In this document: piece after piece, positions 44,173-56,344 of the stretch
Layout of the letters: each line of letters opens with the position of its first letter
Position numbering within the stretch: position 1 is the first letter of the stretch
Assembly (NCBI GenBank): GCA_027924645.1
Contig: BSBN01000187.1
Coordinates: 11,426,001 to 11,490,000, forward strand
Reading direction: 5' to 3'
Length of the DNA stretch: 64,000 bases
Origin: Cunninghamia lanceolata
Taxonomy: Eukaryota > Streptophyta > Pinopsida > Cupressales > Cupressaceae
Position numbers and translations under genes: made by a program
Notes under the pieces: generated by a model
Seen by the model: only the letters and a program-made list of their open reading frames with translations
Database searches by the model: none
What the model was told of the DNA's origin: nothing

Positions 44173-46636
44173 CTAAATTATCTTAATTGCCTCTTCCAAC
44201 AGTTCAACTCCCTCAACTTGTTGTACAATCTCTTGTCTTGCTGAGGATTGCAGGATATCTCCAAGTTGTAACTTGTGGAGTGGAGATATGCTAAACAAGT
44301 TAAGTTGTCCATCAAGTACTGGCAATTTTAAAAGTTGCAGAGTAACTACCAATTGGAATTGCATTTGTTGAGCCAAAAACACCTTGATTGAGTCTACCAG
44401 AGACGAGGAGGAAGATGCATCTTGTTCTTTTTCTAGACTGTCCCCTACATCAATATTTACTTGCTCCTCTTGTTGATTAGGGTTACCTTGTTGTTCTATA
44501 TTATCTAGAGGAGGACTATCATGTGCAATATTATGATTAGAAGATGCATTTCCTTCACCTTGTGCAACTTCGTCCTTTTGCTCCTCTTGTGGATTTTGTT
44601 GATCTATGTTATGTGGAGGAGATACAACATTGTGAGTTGGAGAAATTATGTTTTGTAGTGGAGAAACTTGTGGTTGCTCCACATTCTTAGCTACTTTCAG
44701 TCCTTCAAGTATTTTCTTTATCACTTCTTCTGTCTCCTTTTGAATCTTATCTTTATCATCTTTCTCCATGTTCATGAGGGTGTCTACCCTATGCTTTTTC
44801 CTTAGTTCCTAAGCTTGCATTTGAGAGATTTTATCTTTTTCTTCTTGAGAAATAGAAGATCCAACCTTATTAAGAGCTTGTTGTCTTAGCTCCTCATCTA
44901 TTTCTATGGCTTTTTCACTTCTCTGCCTCAGAGCTTGAGCTAGACTCTTTGAAACCTTTTCAATTATATCACTCAAAGCCACATTATAGTTGATCAAATA
45001 CACCACTATTTCCTTCTCAATGGTCTTCTAATCTACAAGAGGCACATCTGAATGTAGATCTATTGTTTGCTTTAATATACCATGATGCACAATTACATTG
45101 AAGATTGCCTCTAACTGGAGAGGTTCATGTGGAGGTGCCACCAAAGGAGTTTTCTTAGATTTATTCTCTTTCTTCTTTAGCTTAGAGGTGCCTTCCTCTC
45201 CTTCTTCTTCTTCTTCAATCTCTTCTACTCAAAGTATTCTTCCTTTTGGTAGGATGTTTTAGGCCTAGCATGCTTCTTTTCTGCAATATTCATCTGAGCC
45301 AAGGTCTTAGATGTAGCTCTTCTTCCAGTAGATACTATTTGTGTTGAGCTATAGGGCTGTAGAGCATTTATGTCTATAGAGGTAGACCAACTAGTCCTTC
45401 TGAGCACTTGGGTTGCTAGTGGATTGGAAGGATCAGGTTGGGGATCCTCTGCAAGGGTTTCTAATGTAGATTTTGGTGGAATACCCCATTTCTCTTCCAC
45501 ACTCTTCTTATTCATCCTCTCATGTATATCATCATAGGTTCTAAACCTTTTAGCTATTGTGTCATTGGGTTTGCTAAGAAGAATATCAACATAGGTCTTT
45601 ATCTCCTCTATGGAGACCTCATAAGGCAATCTTGGAATCTATGTAGTTCTAGGTTGAACCACTTCTATATAAGTATAGTCCTTGTCAACCAAAAATGTGA
45701 TTTGTTCTTTGTATCTCTGTATAATGCTAAATGAAACTATGTCCCTTGCTTTCATATTAGATTGTAGGGTTTTGAATTACAATTGTATTACAATTCTTTG
45801 CATCTCCAAAACCTCTCATGTGATTCTTAATTTGTGCAGCAACTGAAATATGTTGTTGTTAGACCTTTCCTTTAAATCTAGGCAGTTCATTCAAAATTAA
45901 AATGTAAGGCAAATAATGAGGGTACCATACCTAAAATTGTATCCTGTTTCTTTTGTCCTCTTCACATTCTCCAAAATTTGTTCTCTCATGACCTCACATA
46001 GGTCAAAATATTTGCCTTCCTTTACCATCTAGTAAGTAGTGTGAATTGATGTACCAGTGGAAGACCTTCTCTATTTGTGAAGTAAACCTTATAGGCAATG
46101 CCCATAGCAGCATACCAGACCCTTGGATCTGTTATGTCATTTACACTCAGGGTCCTCTTGTCAAATTTGGTACTTGTCAACTTAGTGACCTCATTTTTGA
46201 TTGATTTCATCACCAGAACTAGTCCGGTTGAACTCAAACTAGTAATAACCCTAATTGCATCTTTAGTGATCTAGTTGGGTTTGTCAAGATATAGAAACTC
46301 ATCATGAATTCTACTCAATATTAACCTCACCCATTCATGCTCATCACAAGAATTAGGGTAATACTTCCATATATCTAGTCATTTGGTTCCCACATTAGAA
46401 TATTCTAGTTTGTAGTTGTCATCATCCAAGAGTTGATCTCTAAGCTCCTCAAACTTCACATGATTAATCTCATCCAACTTGGAGTGAATATAAATCCTCA
46501 CATCTTCTTTGTACACAATATATGCCAGATCTTTGGAAAATGTCCCTTCCTTATCTACCTCCATTTCTTTGTAAGGATATTTCTTATATTTCAGCCTTGG
46601 TTTCTTAGTAACATCCACCAATTGAGGAGTCACCAT
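44173..46636 (-). pseudogene. Hypothetical decayed minus-strand ORF
   Basis: Starts with ATG at 46636 (MVTPQLVDVTKKPRLKYKKY) and stays coding-like through 46022 (segments TDPRVWYAAMGIAYKVYF and REGLPLVHQFTLLTRW). It continues in other frames (45629-45225, 45006-44809, 44775-44173), so several frameshifts are present. The C-terminal part is acidic, Gln/Asn-rich, with KDKIQKETEEVIKKILEGLK suggesting coiled coil. No known domain recognised. It lies downstream of a copia gag in the same orientation with no pol between. An env-like ORF of a copia lineage or an LTR ORF like those of X and W are both possible. Confidence 0.5.
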
Positions 46637-47253
46637 TTCAAATATTCTCTAAATTCAGAAACTAGGGTTTAATGAAATAACAACTATGAGAAGTACCTTT
46701 GTGTTATGTCACTAAGGTTCCAAATTCTCTAAATGCTTTGAATGCATTCTTCTCTTCTCAGTTCTCGATGCAAATACTTTGGTTTTGAATGAGATTAGAT
46801 CGTGCAAATGAAGCATAAGTATCTTACATTTACCCTAACTTTTCACATTTAATACACCTTTATCTAGTTAGGTAAATGGCTACCAGAGTACTCTATAAAT
46901 CTATAGAGACCCAAATCGATTCCACAATCCTTTGCATCTTGTGATTTTGTTCCAAAAATTTAGGGGAAAGAAACTATCTTGTCTTTTCAACAACCTCATA
47001 TGTCAATTTCATGCCAACTCATCTATATGCCTATCTTCCATTTGTAGAAGCCACAATTATTCAGGGGGAAAGAATAGATATGCACTAGTCATCTCCCCCT
47101 AACCCTATGCATTCTCTTAATCAACAGTGAATTCTTCTACATGAGGTAGAAGCTCAGGTTCTTCCTTCTTCTCATTATCTTGTTTTGTCTTCTTTCTCCA
47201 TATCTTTGCCATTTCCATCTTTTGCTGAGTCACAGTTCCTCTATCTTCTTGTG
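46637..47253 (-). other. Noncoding stretch between copia gag and hypothetical ORF
   Basis: On the minus strand, a purine run AGGGGGAGATGACTAG (near 47100) resembles a polypurine tract, so this may be the edge of an LTR or a place where pol was deleted. No protein motif seen. Confidence 0.4.
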
Positions 47254-48007
47254 CTAAACAAGTGGTTTCATAGAACCACTCTTGTAGAATCTTTCTTTAT
47301 GCCCAATTTTGATGTACTTGTAGTAGACAACATTGTATGAGTTTTCACCCATATAACCATTTCTGCTTACTTTGGCTCTACATTCAACAACCCTATGACC
47401 AAACTTATTGCATGCATAACAATAACCATAAAAGGAATGAGAGATCATAGCATTATATTTTGGAGGCACAAATGAATTCTTCCTCATGTAATCATTTCTT
47501 CTTCCTTTAGTTCTACAATCAATAGCCTTATGACCAAACTTATTGCAAGAGTAACAGTAACCATAAAAGGATTGAGAGAGAAGCCTGTTTAGGTGAAGAT
47601 CCCTTGAAATATTTCTTTTGACCACTGACTTTTATGAAATCACCATTCAATTCCTGCTCCTCATCTTCATTCATCTCATAGACTTAAATGTAGGGATCTT
47701 CTCTTTTTATTCCAAACATGCCTTTAGGTATATCTATTTTCGAAGTCTGACCATTCTCAAATCCAATATCACCCTTATCCTTTAGAGGTCTTTGAGTACT
47801 AATTATCTCATCAAGGATATTGGTGCTTTTCTTGAGCTTTAGACTTTTGTCTCATCGATCCTTTGCTTTCTCTAAGTCTTTCCTCAGAATGACAATTTCT
47901 TCTTTTGATTCTTTAAGATTAGCCTTATATTCTTTATTTTCTCTCCTTACTGCATCCAGATCTTCTACGAAAGAAATGAGTTCTCCTTCAAAATCAACTT
48001 CACAATC
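47254..48007 (-). pseudogene. Copia-type gag fragment with duplicated zinc knuckle
   Basis: The minus strand reads GELISFVEDLDAVRRENKEYK, then STNILDEIISTQRPLKDKG, the typical C-terminal region of copia Gag. Two CCHC knuckles follow: CYACNKFGHRVVEC (near 47435-47394) and CYSCNKFGHKAIDC (near 47555-47514). The knuckles with about 40 flanking residues look like a tandem duplication. Frames shift between 47630 and 47700. The N-terminal part is missing because element W interrupts at 48008; it should resume beyond the window. Confidence 0.8.
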
Positions 48008-48966
48008 TGTTCGGTCTCAAAAATGCAAGTTTTTAGACCACAAGGGGGTGTCAGTCCCTTGGTATATTTTGGCCAGCTAAATAGGGTTTATGTAATTGAA
48101 AACCCCCTACTCTTTAGGCTCTGCCAGGCTAGGTGGGTGTACCTAAGTGGTAAAGTAGATTTGAAAGGCTAATGGATCCTACTTGGGCAATCTACTCACT
48201 ATGGCACACAGATGTGAGGTAGATGTAGAACTTGCTAACTAGTTCCTAATAAAAAGGCTTGAAGTATCAAGAGTGTAAATTTGATTTGGATAAAATGTTC
48301 TAAAGTTGATCAGTGCCTAATCTATTGGGTGGATGGAGTCAATGGATGGATGATGATTATCAAGGCAGATGTGTAGGATAGGTGGATCTATTTTGTAGCT
48401 TAACTAACTTGTTGGGCACTTGGAATGTTTGTAGCTTGTACAAAAGTGCAAGTTTGTCAGTTACTATACTCTTCTTTGATAATCCCAATGATATCCCCCT
48501 AAATTATTATGATCTCATGAAAGGACTTTTAATTCTTAGCCTAAGGGAAACCAATCACAACTATTTCAAAAGGATTTTAATCCTTGGTAGGAACCAATCA
48601 AAATAGATTATTTGAAATGATATTTAATTCACTCCAACTAGAAACTAATCAAGATAACCACACATCAACAACAAATGTGTTGTGACAAATTATATGAATT
48701 TGAATAATTTAAAAGAACCACATCGAAGATAGTACAACAGCATATAATCATGAAACTCAATCACAACAGTTGAACATTTAAAATAAATCACCATTCAAGA
48801 ATATTTTGCTCCATTATATTGCTTCAAAATATTTATAATAGTTGCATAAGTTTCTGAAATATGGGAATGGATGGGTGAAATGGGTGTAATCTATATTCTT
48901 ACTATTGCTTCACCTAAATATGACATGATAATGATAATGATGATTTTCTTATTCCTACTCTTTTGA

Positions 48967-48974
48967 CTTATATA
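48967..48974 (-). promoter_or_regulatory. W LTR TATA box (3' copy)
   Basis: The minus strand reads TATATAAG, 75 bp after the LTR ORF stop and about 960 bp before the LTR end, the same arrangement as in X. Conserved at 61273-61280. Confidence 0.55.
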
Positions 48975-49048
48975 GCTATATTCCTACTCTTTTACACCTC
49001 TTCATAAGTGTCTTTTGGAATTTTAACAACAATAAACAAATAACAACA

Positions 49049-52036
49049 TTAAGCTCTAATGAGCCACAAATGAACTTGGGTGATATGATCTAAGTACCCT
49101 TGACTTAGGTATGTATCTGCATACTCCACTGCATTCCTTGTCATGAATTCTATAGTGATCATTTTTTCCAACCGTTCATAGGCCTCTCCTAGTACTGGAT
49201 CTTTAACTTTTGCTGCTTCCAAGGCTCCCTGCAATATCAATTCACATTCTTTTGTCCATTCATTTTGTCTATTCAGATCTTTATTATTGCAGAATAGTGT
49301 AGACACACCATCCTTTGAAGCATCAATAAACACCTTGGCATCTATTTGAAGTTCCTCATTATAATCTCTATGTTTCTTGATCAGATCTTAAGCAATGGTA
49401 ATGACCTCAGTACCAGAAGTGTTCCTATTTTGTATTTCTTGAAGATTTTCATGGAGCCTATCATTTATCCTTTTATGCTCTTGGATAACAGTGTGATTCT
49501 TAGAATGAGTAACCCAAAACTTGTCCATCCAGACCATCATATTAGTCTATCTCTTTTTGAATACTATAGACAGTGTATCAAATTTGACTTGGATTATTTG
49601 AGAGTTCATCTGTGATACCTCGCTCTTGTCCTTTATTTGGGAGCTTTCTCCCCAAGTCAACATTTTGGTGTGTTCTTTGAAGGCATCCTTAACAATATCT
49701 CTCATAAAATCATTTTCCTTACACATCCTTTCACTGTTCAATTTATACATGTCCTGTTCTTTAATCAACATCTGAACCTGTGCCTTGTTTAGTTTGGTTA
49801 TATTAATGCCAATATCAGCTACGACCATAGGATCAGTCTCACCCACTTTTAATGTCATTACATGACCAAATGCTTTCTCTATATCAAAAACAACAAACTT
49901 CTTGTGTGGGGGGTATAAGGCTGAGATCACAAGAGAATTCTCATCAGGATTATACCTTGATCCAGTATATACTTCTGTTACCCCTTCTAGACTAACCTTG
50001 TGTTTTACATCACCATTATGTAAAATACTATCAAAAACTAAAGTAGAATTTAAATCTAAACTATGGAAGATCATTACACCAGACTCCTCTAATAATTTTC
50101 TTCCCCTCTCTCGAGTCATATTCTTCATTTCATTTTCTACATCCATTTTCATTGTATTCAACAATTGTCTTTCATTTCTTGGTGTAATATCTACAAATGA
50201 TTCCATTATTTCTTTTCCTTTAGGAAAGATTTAAATTTGGGAGATTAAATGAAATGATCATCTGAAACAAAAGATTTATAAGAGAATTGACGAGCATCTA
50301 TATCAGATGTTTCCTCAACTTTTTGTTCTTTGTTTGGAGGCCTGAATTCCTCAATCCTCATCTTGGGGATTTTATTAGGTTGGTTTTGGGGTTTGCTTTC
50401 ATCAGAAGATCCTTACTGTTAGAAGATAACACCTCTATGTCTTGTGTCTCCCTCATTTTCTATTCAACTTCTCTATTATATTCATCAATGGCTAAATCAG
50501 CCTATGTTTCCTCCCTGTTCCTAATGATATCATCGTGAGGATATGGTAAATGAACATATCCACTCAAATTTTGTTTCTTTCTTCCAAAGTCAATAAAACA
50601 TTCAGGATCAAATCCTTTTCTTGGTGCTGCTCTCTTCATATTGAAGTGTGACAATTTATCCAAAATAAGATTATATCCTTCTTTTGAAACCACAATAAAA
50701 TCCCCAAAACATAATGTGTTGGGCATGAATGATTGTTTTTCATAAGCACTCAGGTTCATAACATTAGAATAATCTAGCTATTTGACAATCTCTAGATATG
50801 CAACTCTATCTGGCATAGTTTTGAGCAATAGAAAAGGTGTATCTTCAAAACCATAAACTCTGATCATGATGGAATCAAGGAAGCAGTACCAATCAGCCCA
50901 ATTATGATTTACAGTCGATGGTCCATCAAATTATTTGGGCCTTAAAAATCTTTTGATCTCATTAGATAACAAATAATCACAAGGATAACCATAAAATATG
51001 TATAATGTTTTGACAAAGAACTCTTTAAAATGCATATAATTAGAATTTACAAATCTATTGTCCCAAATGGAAGTCCACAATTATATTGGTAGTGGCAAAC
51101 CCTCTTTATCCATTTATGTAATTCTCAATTCCTCTGGCCACATGCCTAACTCCTATCCATAGTACAATATCATATGCATAAGAAAAGAATAATGTTTGAA
51201 GCACATTGTGGGAGAACCATTTTTTATGGCCATTAATCCTGAATCAATTCCTCTGGAAATGTGTGAAGCAAAATCAAAAGCTCTTGCTTTATGACATTGG
51301 ATGTCTGGAGCAATCACCATTGGCCCTATAGACATGAATTCAGGGCCCTCTATTCCCAACACTTGACCTACTGAGTAGTAGGTATATTTCAAATAGGGCT
51401 CAAACAGATCAACATGAAAGGGAGGTCGATTATCATCCTCAAGTGATACTAGGTTTCCATTTTTTCTAGGCCTATGTAATGGTAATCTCTAACCCTTGTA
51501 GGTGGCATCCATTCTCTAGTACTCCTTTTCTAAATCCTCATGGACAATAGGTTCATCACATGTGTCATCCAGGCTAAAAACTTCACATAGTGAATTTTTA
51601 GACACATGTATAAAAGGTTCTCCTTGCAGGTTGCAAATAGCTTTAAGATCTGGGTTATAGTGGTTGGCCAAGAGTTTTATGAGATCCATATTCACAAAAA
51701 ATTAGAAACAACCAGTTTTCCCAAATTAAAATTCCAAGGGTTATAGACTGGTTCAAATCTATTTCTCCAATTATAATAAAACATAAACAGTTCATAGCCC
51801 CTAATGGGGGTCCACACATTTCCTATATGTTTGTATTTGTCTTCTAATCTCTCTACATCTGCCCTCAACTGTGCAGACCTCCTAGCTTTTGGTCCTGAAC
51901 CAAGGAATTGATCAATGAGGTCCTGATTCAATTTTCGTTTGTGTGCTTTGACTTCCCTCCAGGCTGTTTCAATTTTTTGCTTCTTGCTTTTGGGCTGACT
52001 AGTTTCACCTAATTGTTTCTTATTTTTTGCTTTCAT
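49049..52036 (-). pseudogene. LTR ORF of W (3' LTR copy)
   Basis: About 1,000 codons from ATG near 52036 to TAA at 49051-49049, with several stops and frameshifts. N-terminal part: basic, KSKKQKIETAWREVKAHKRK, then YELFMFYYNWRNRFEPVYNP. Middle: HISRGIDSGLMAIKNGSPTM, and VYGFEDTPFLLLKTMPDRVA, which resembles MEGFNKQPYMLPRHPSDKVA of the X LTR ORF. C-terminal part: long Lys/Glu/Gln-rich region, probably coiled coil (EHKRINDRLHENLQEIQNRN). No known family recognised, and no signal peptide or clear membrane segment. Position after pol and inside U3 is the same as in X. Confidence 0.72.
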
Positions 52037-52714
52037 GGGACCTTCATTCTATCTCTATACCAAATAACAGAATGGAGTTATAACTTATCAGTACAAGGGA
52101 GGACTTGTATGCTTACTTGTATGTTCCTGACATTCTGAATTCCTCGACCTTTGCTCAATTCCCCATTTTCTCTGCTGCAACTCTTGAAAATTCCTTTTTG
52201 GTTTAATCCCTTTTGATTCAGAAGGGTTCATATAAGATTTTGTTCATGCGGCCATTAATACCGGCCACTGGAAATGAGTGTAGCAGATTTCTTGGATTTG
52301 GAAATGTCAGAGTAATACAAATGTCAATGTATTGGTGAAACTCTTCTAGTCTCAGGCCAATCTATGTGTTTCATTTGGTGCCATCTTTTATTTATCCTTT
52401 CATAACTAACCACCAAGACCAGCCGAATGTCTTTTTGATGCAAAAGTGTCACTTTAGATCTTTTATTCAATCAAGAGGATGTCTCAATTTTCTCACCGAT
52501 ATGACTGCCTTTCATCTTACTTTTTAATTCAGTGTTTCGGGGAGAGCATCATCAAGTCTGCCTGATATCAGGGTGACCTAGACTGTTAGGAACCCTTTTA
52601 AGCATCGTCCAGTGTCTTATCGATAAATGAACCTCATTTATATCTTCATCGGGTTGACATGTACCATTGCTAAGAAAATTGGATGCCATCCCGATGTTTT
52701 TGGTCTCCCCAACA

Positions 52715-53623
52715 TGTTTTCTCTATAGCTTTTGTTCATTGGGATGCATCGATGGGACTCTCACCAAAGCCTTTCAATTATTTCTCATTGAAGTGACTTG
52801 TATAGTCAACAAGATATGGAAAACCCACTCTGATCACATATGTCATTCCGACAGAACTATGGTCTTGACTTATCAGTGGGAGTATATATATCTCTTGCCA
52901 AAACTGTATCCATCGGTATGACTCCTGAGATCGGCATGATTTAAAAATTTCATTCCAACTTTCTTTCTTTTGCCAATGAGTTTTTTATCAGTGAAACATT
53001 ATGTAATATCTTCTGATTATGCGTACTTGTTATCCTTTTGAAACTTTTGATCACTGAGACTTCAATTATGTCTTCCCGACATGCATAAAATGTTCAATAA
53101 AGAACTATAGCTTGCTTGATCAGCAAGACATGCACATGATCTTCTCGATAAAGATCAAGTGCCCTTAAAGTTCTTTCTCAACTATGATCAGGGAGATGCT
53201 TAGATGTCAAAGGCCATATTCATGGGATCATCAGTTATCATGGGTTATAAAATGGATCTTGTCACACAAATTTTGACAATTTGTATTGATCATAAAATAA
53301 AAGTGTGGCAAATTTCTATGGTATGTGGAGGATGGTGGCTAGTGAAAATGTGAGTTTTTTCCAGTCCTAACAGTGACTCTAATTGGGAATGTATACTCCT
53401 TGTGGGTAGAGAAAGAATCTAGGTCTCTGGGGAAGAAGACCAAATGTCTTATTTATGTGGTATGTAAGTTGAAGTAAATTTAGGGATGGGTGAAGTTGAA
53501 GTTGGTATGGATGAGAAATGGAAGTGGAGTGGAATCCTATACTACTGTGCATGGAAAAAAATTATTTTAAGAGATTTGTCAAGAATCATCCATGCACTAG
53601 CAATTCTTGTTCCCCTTTATGAT
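52715..53623 (-). other. W region between integrase and LTR ORF, no gene
   Basis: Either 3' noncoding DNA or the first part of the LTR. CCGAT/ATCGG and TCGAT words are moderately frequent at 52490-53150. A 24-bp stretch at 53589-53612 repeats, with one mismatch, the end of the integrase frame (53648-53671). Confidence 0.5.
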
Positions 53624-54700
53624 TTAAGAAAAGAATTTTTCTAAGATTTGTCCATGTACTAGCAATTCTTGTTCTTCTCCTATCATGTTCTGGAGGTAAT
53701 ATGAATCTTCACCAACCTTTCCAACAATGACAAATGGTCCTAACCATAGAGCTTCAAATTTCCCATGCTTCCCTTTGTCTTGACTCCTAGCATTCCACAT
53801 GAGACCTATGTCATCTACTTCAAATTTTCTGTTTTTAGCTCTTTTATCATAGAAGTACTTCATTTGTAATTGCCTCTTTTTATTGTGTTGCTAAGCTTGG
53901 TCCCTGACCTCATCAAGTTCCATTAACTCTTCCATCCTCTCCTCCATAGGTTCAGGAATGTCCAAATCTTCTTGCAAGAAGAACCTACATACCGGTAATA
54001 AATTATGCAAAGGGAGCCTAGCTTGAGTCCCATACACAAGTTCAAAAGGTGATTTTCTAATGGCTTTCTTCATAGTGATCCTATCTACCCATAAGGCTAG
54101 TTTCAACTTGGAATCCTAGGCCCTTTTGTTATTATCTAGTATCCTTTTTGTGATCTTTAGGATGCTCTTGTTACTAGATTTGGCCTACCCGTTTTCCTGT
54201 GGATGATATGGTGAAGAATATGAGATTACTGTACCATAAGATTGGAAAAATCCCTTAAATTCATCTGATTTGAAACACATCCCATTATCAGTTATAATTC
54301 TTGCTGGCACTCTAAATCTGGTGATGATATTTTCTAATAAAAAGTTTATTACAACCTTACTAGTTGCTTGTTTGGTAGGTATGGCTTCCACCCATTTTGT
54401 GAAGTAGTTAGTGGCCACTAATATCCACCTATGTCCTCCACTAGATTTTTCTACAATCTCTCCTATGAAATCAATACCCCACTGGTGGAATGGAGCCTCA
54501 ACTTGCAAAGGTCTTAGGGGCAATGCCACTTGATACTTCAATTTTCCAGAAAACTTTTGACATGCTTCACATTTCCTAGTGTAATCATAGGCATCATTGA
54601 AAACTCTAGGCCAATAGTAACCTGCCATTAACACCTTATGTGCAATAGTCTTTGCTGAGAAATGTCCTCCACACACTCCTTCATGCATTTCTTTCAACAC
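53624..54700 (-). pseudogene. W integrase
   Basis: The zinc-binding module is HEGVCGGHFSAKT...CEACQKF (54687-54552). Core: QWGIDFIGEI (first Asp, near 54480) and IITDNGMCFK (second Asp, near 54290). Then PQENG, a stop, and AKSSNKSIL (near 54195-54160), where active elements have AESSNK: the catalytic Glu is now Lys. The C-terminal part (54106-53624) has LALWVDRITMKKAI, SPFELVYGTQ, and FEALWLGPFVIVGKV. Ends with TAA at 53624. Confidence 0.93.
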
Positions 54701-54709
54701 ATGCCTTGC

Positions 54710-55511
54710 TTAGTTTTTATCTAAGCACAACAACAAGACACCATCCCTATTTTTCCAATATAGGTCTCCTTTCATGAGTACATATTTTGAAGCCTGTAGT
54801 TTAAGAGTCCTCTTTTTGTTATCATCAAACCCTTCAGGACATTTCATATGTTTAAGATAATACACGATATCAGTGTACCATGATGTGTGCTCAATACTAG
54901 TAATCATGTTATCTTCATCATTCAGATTGCACACCTAGGTAGCTTCAATATTTGTTTTAGCCATTAATTTAGCAAGATCATGTCCTCTTACTAATTTGGT
55001 GATTTGGATCTCTATGTTAAACTCCTAAATTCTATTGATCCATCTGCATCTCCTCCCAGTTACTTCAGTTTGTACAAACACATCTTTTACTATAACATTT
55101 GGTACATATGCTATTACTTTTGCTCCCGCCAGATATGACCTAGATGTTTTGATAGCTTTTACTAATGCATATGCCTATTTTTCCACAATGTCATATTTTA
55201 ATTCTACATTTTGGAGGGATTTACTGAAGAACAAAATAGGCTACTCATACCCCTCATCATTCTTTTGTAACATCACTACTGCAATTGTGTGATAAGATGC
55301 AAATGAAAAAAATCAAGAAAGGTTTATTGAAATCAAGATATTTTAAGATCAGGGCTTCTTTGATTGCTCTTTTGATGGATATGAATGCATCTACGGCCTC
55401 AGCTATCTAGTCAATCTTTGCACCCTTCTTTAACATCTTTGATACTGGATTGACTATTTTAGCAAAGTTTGATATAAACCTCCTCACAAAATTAATTTGC
55501 CCAAAGAAGGA
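54710..55511 (-). pseudogene. W pol RNase H and connection to integrase, heavily decayed
   Basis: Spread over two or three frames with many stops. Recognisable: KYDIVEKQAYALVKAIKTSR and RSYLAGAKVIAYVPN (near 55200-55100), then YWKNRDGVLLLCLDKN before the integrase. As in X, no DAS-type catalytic Asp was found. The frame is too broken to judge whether that loss is ancestral. Confidence 0.75.
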
Positions 55512-56340
55512 CTAAATGGATTTAATCGTTTTAGGAGTAGGAATCTTATCTATGGCTTCCACCCTTTCTAGATCAATCCTAACTCCATATTTGGATACTA
55601 TATGTCCTAGTAACTTTCCCTCTGTTATTGAAAAATGACACTTTTTAGGATTCAAAGAAATGCCATATTCCAATGCTCTGACAAATATTTTTTCAAGGTG
55701 TGCAACATGATCTTCCGCTTTCTTGGAATAGGCAGTGAGATCATCCAGGTACACCACCATTATTACATTAATTAGATCAGCAAAGGAAACATCCATGGCT
55801 CTCTGGAAAGTTGTACCAACATTTGTAAGTCCAAATGGCATCCTAACATATACATATGTTCCCCATGGTGTGGTGAAAGTTGTTTTGTATTGTTCTAATT
55901 CCTTAACTTTCACTTGGTTATAACCTGAAAACCCATCCATCATGGATAGTAACTCACATCCTGTGACCCTCTACAACAAGGCCTCCATGTTTGGGAGTGG
56001 GTAGTTATCCTTAAGAGAGGATACATTCAAATTTTGGAAGTCCACACAAAGACTTATTTCTCCATTTTTCTTTATGACAGGTACTAAATTAGAAACCCAA
56101 GATGAATGTCTGATAGGCTTGATGATACCCCCTTCCCTAAGCTTCATAAGTTCCTCATGCATTTTAGGTTGTAAGATAGGGTTTATGGGTCTCTATTTTT
56201 GTCTGAAGGGCTTTGCATCAAGCTTGAGTGGGATTTCGTGTTGGAACAAATCTTTTTTGTATGCCTTGAGATCATCATAAGACCAAGAAAAGACATGCTT
56301 ATACTTCCTTAACAATGAAATCAACATTTTTCTGATTGTT
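55512..56340 (-). pseudogene. W reverse transcriptase
   Basis: Blocks: IRHSSWVSNLVPVIKKNGEI and LCVDFQNLNVSS (56110-56020), MMDGFSGYNQVKV (near 55943), KTTFTTPWGTYVYVRMPFGL (near 55890-55830), and the catalytic MVVYLDDLTAYSKK (near 55765-55724) with YLDD. Then ISLNPKKCHFSITEGKLLGH. Stops near 55970 and 55512. Closely parallels X. Confidence 0.93.
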
Positions 56341-56344
56341 GGGC

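Larger units (their letters stand above)
48008..52714 (-). repeat. W 3' LTR; outer start uncertain (52.7-53.6 kb)
   Basis: The end at 48008 reads GAGACCGAACA on the minus strand. The start is not certain. TGTTGGGGAGACC at 52714 gives a good inverted repeat with that end and is used here. AAAGGGGAACAAGAAT followed by TGCTAG (near 53615) is a better polypurine tract. The LTR is therefore 4.7 to 5.6 kb. It contains the LTR ORF (49049-52036) and a TATA box at 48967-48974. Confidence 0.7.

Noticed and set aside
48007..48008. CAATC before W as a proven target duplication
   Set aside because: The partner lies outside the window, and the bases before the internal primer-binding site are also CAATC by coincidence, so it cannot be judged here.
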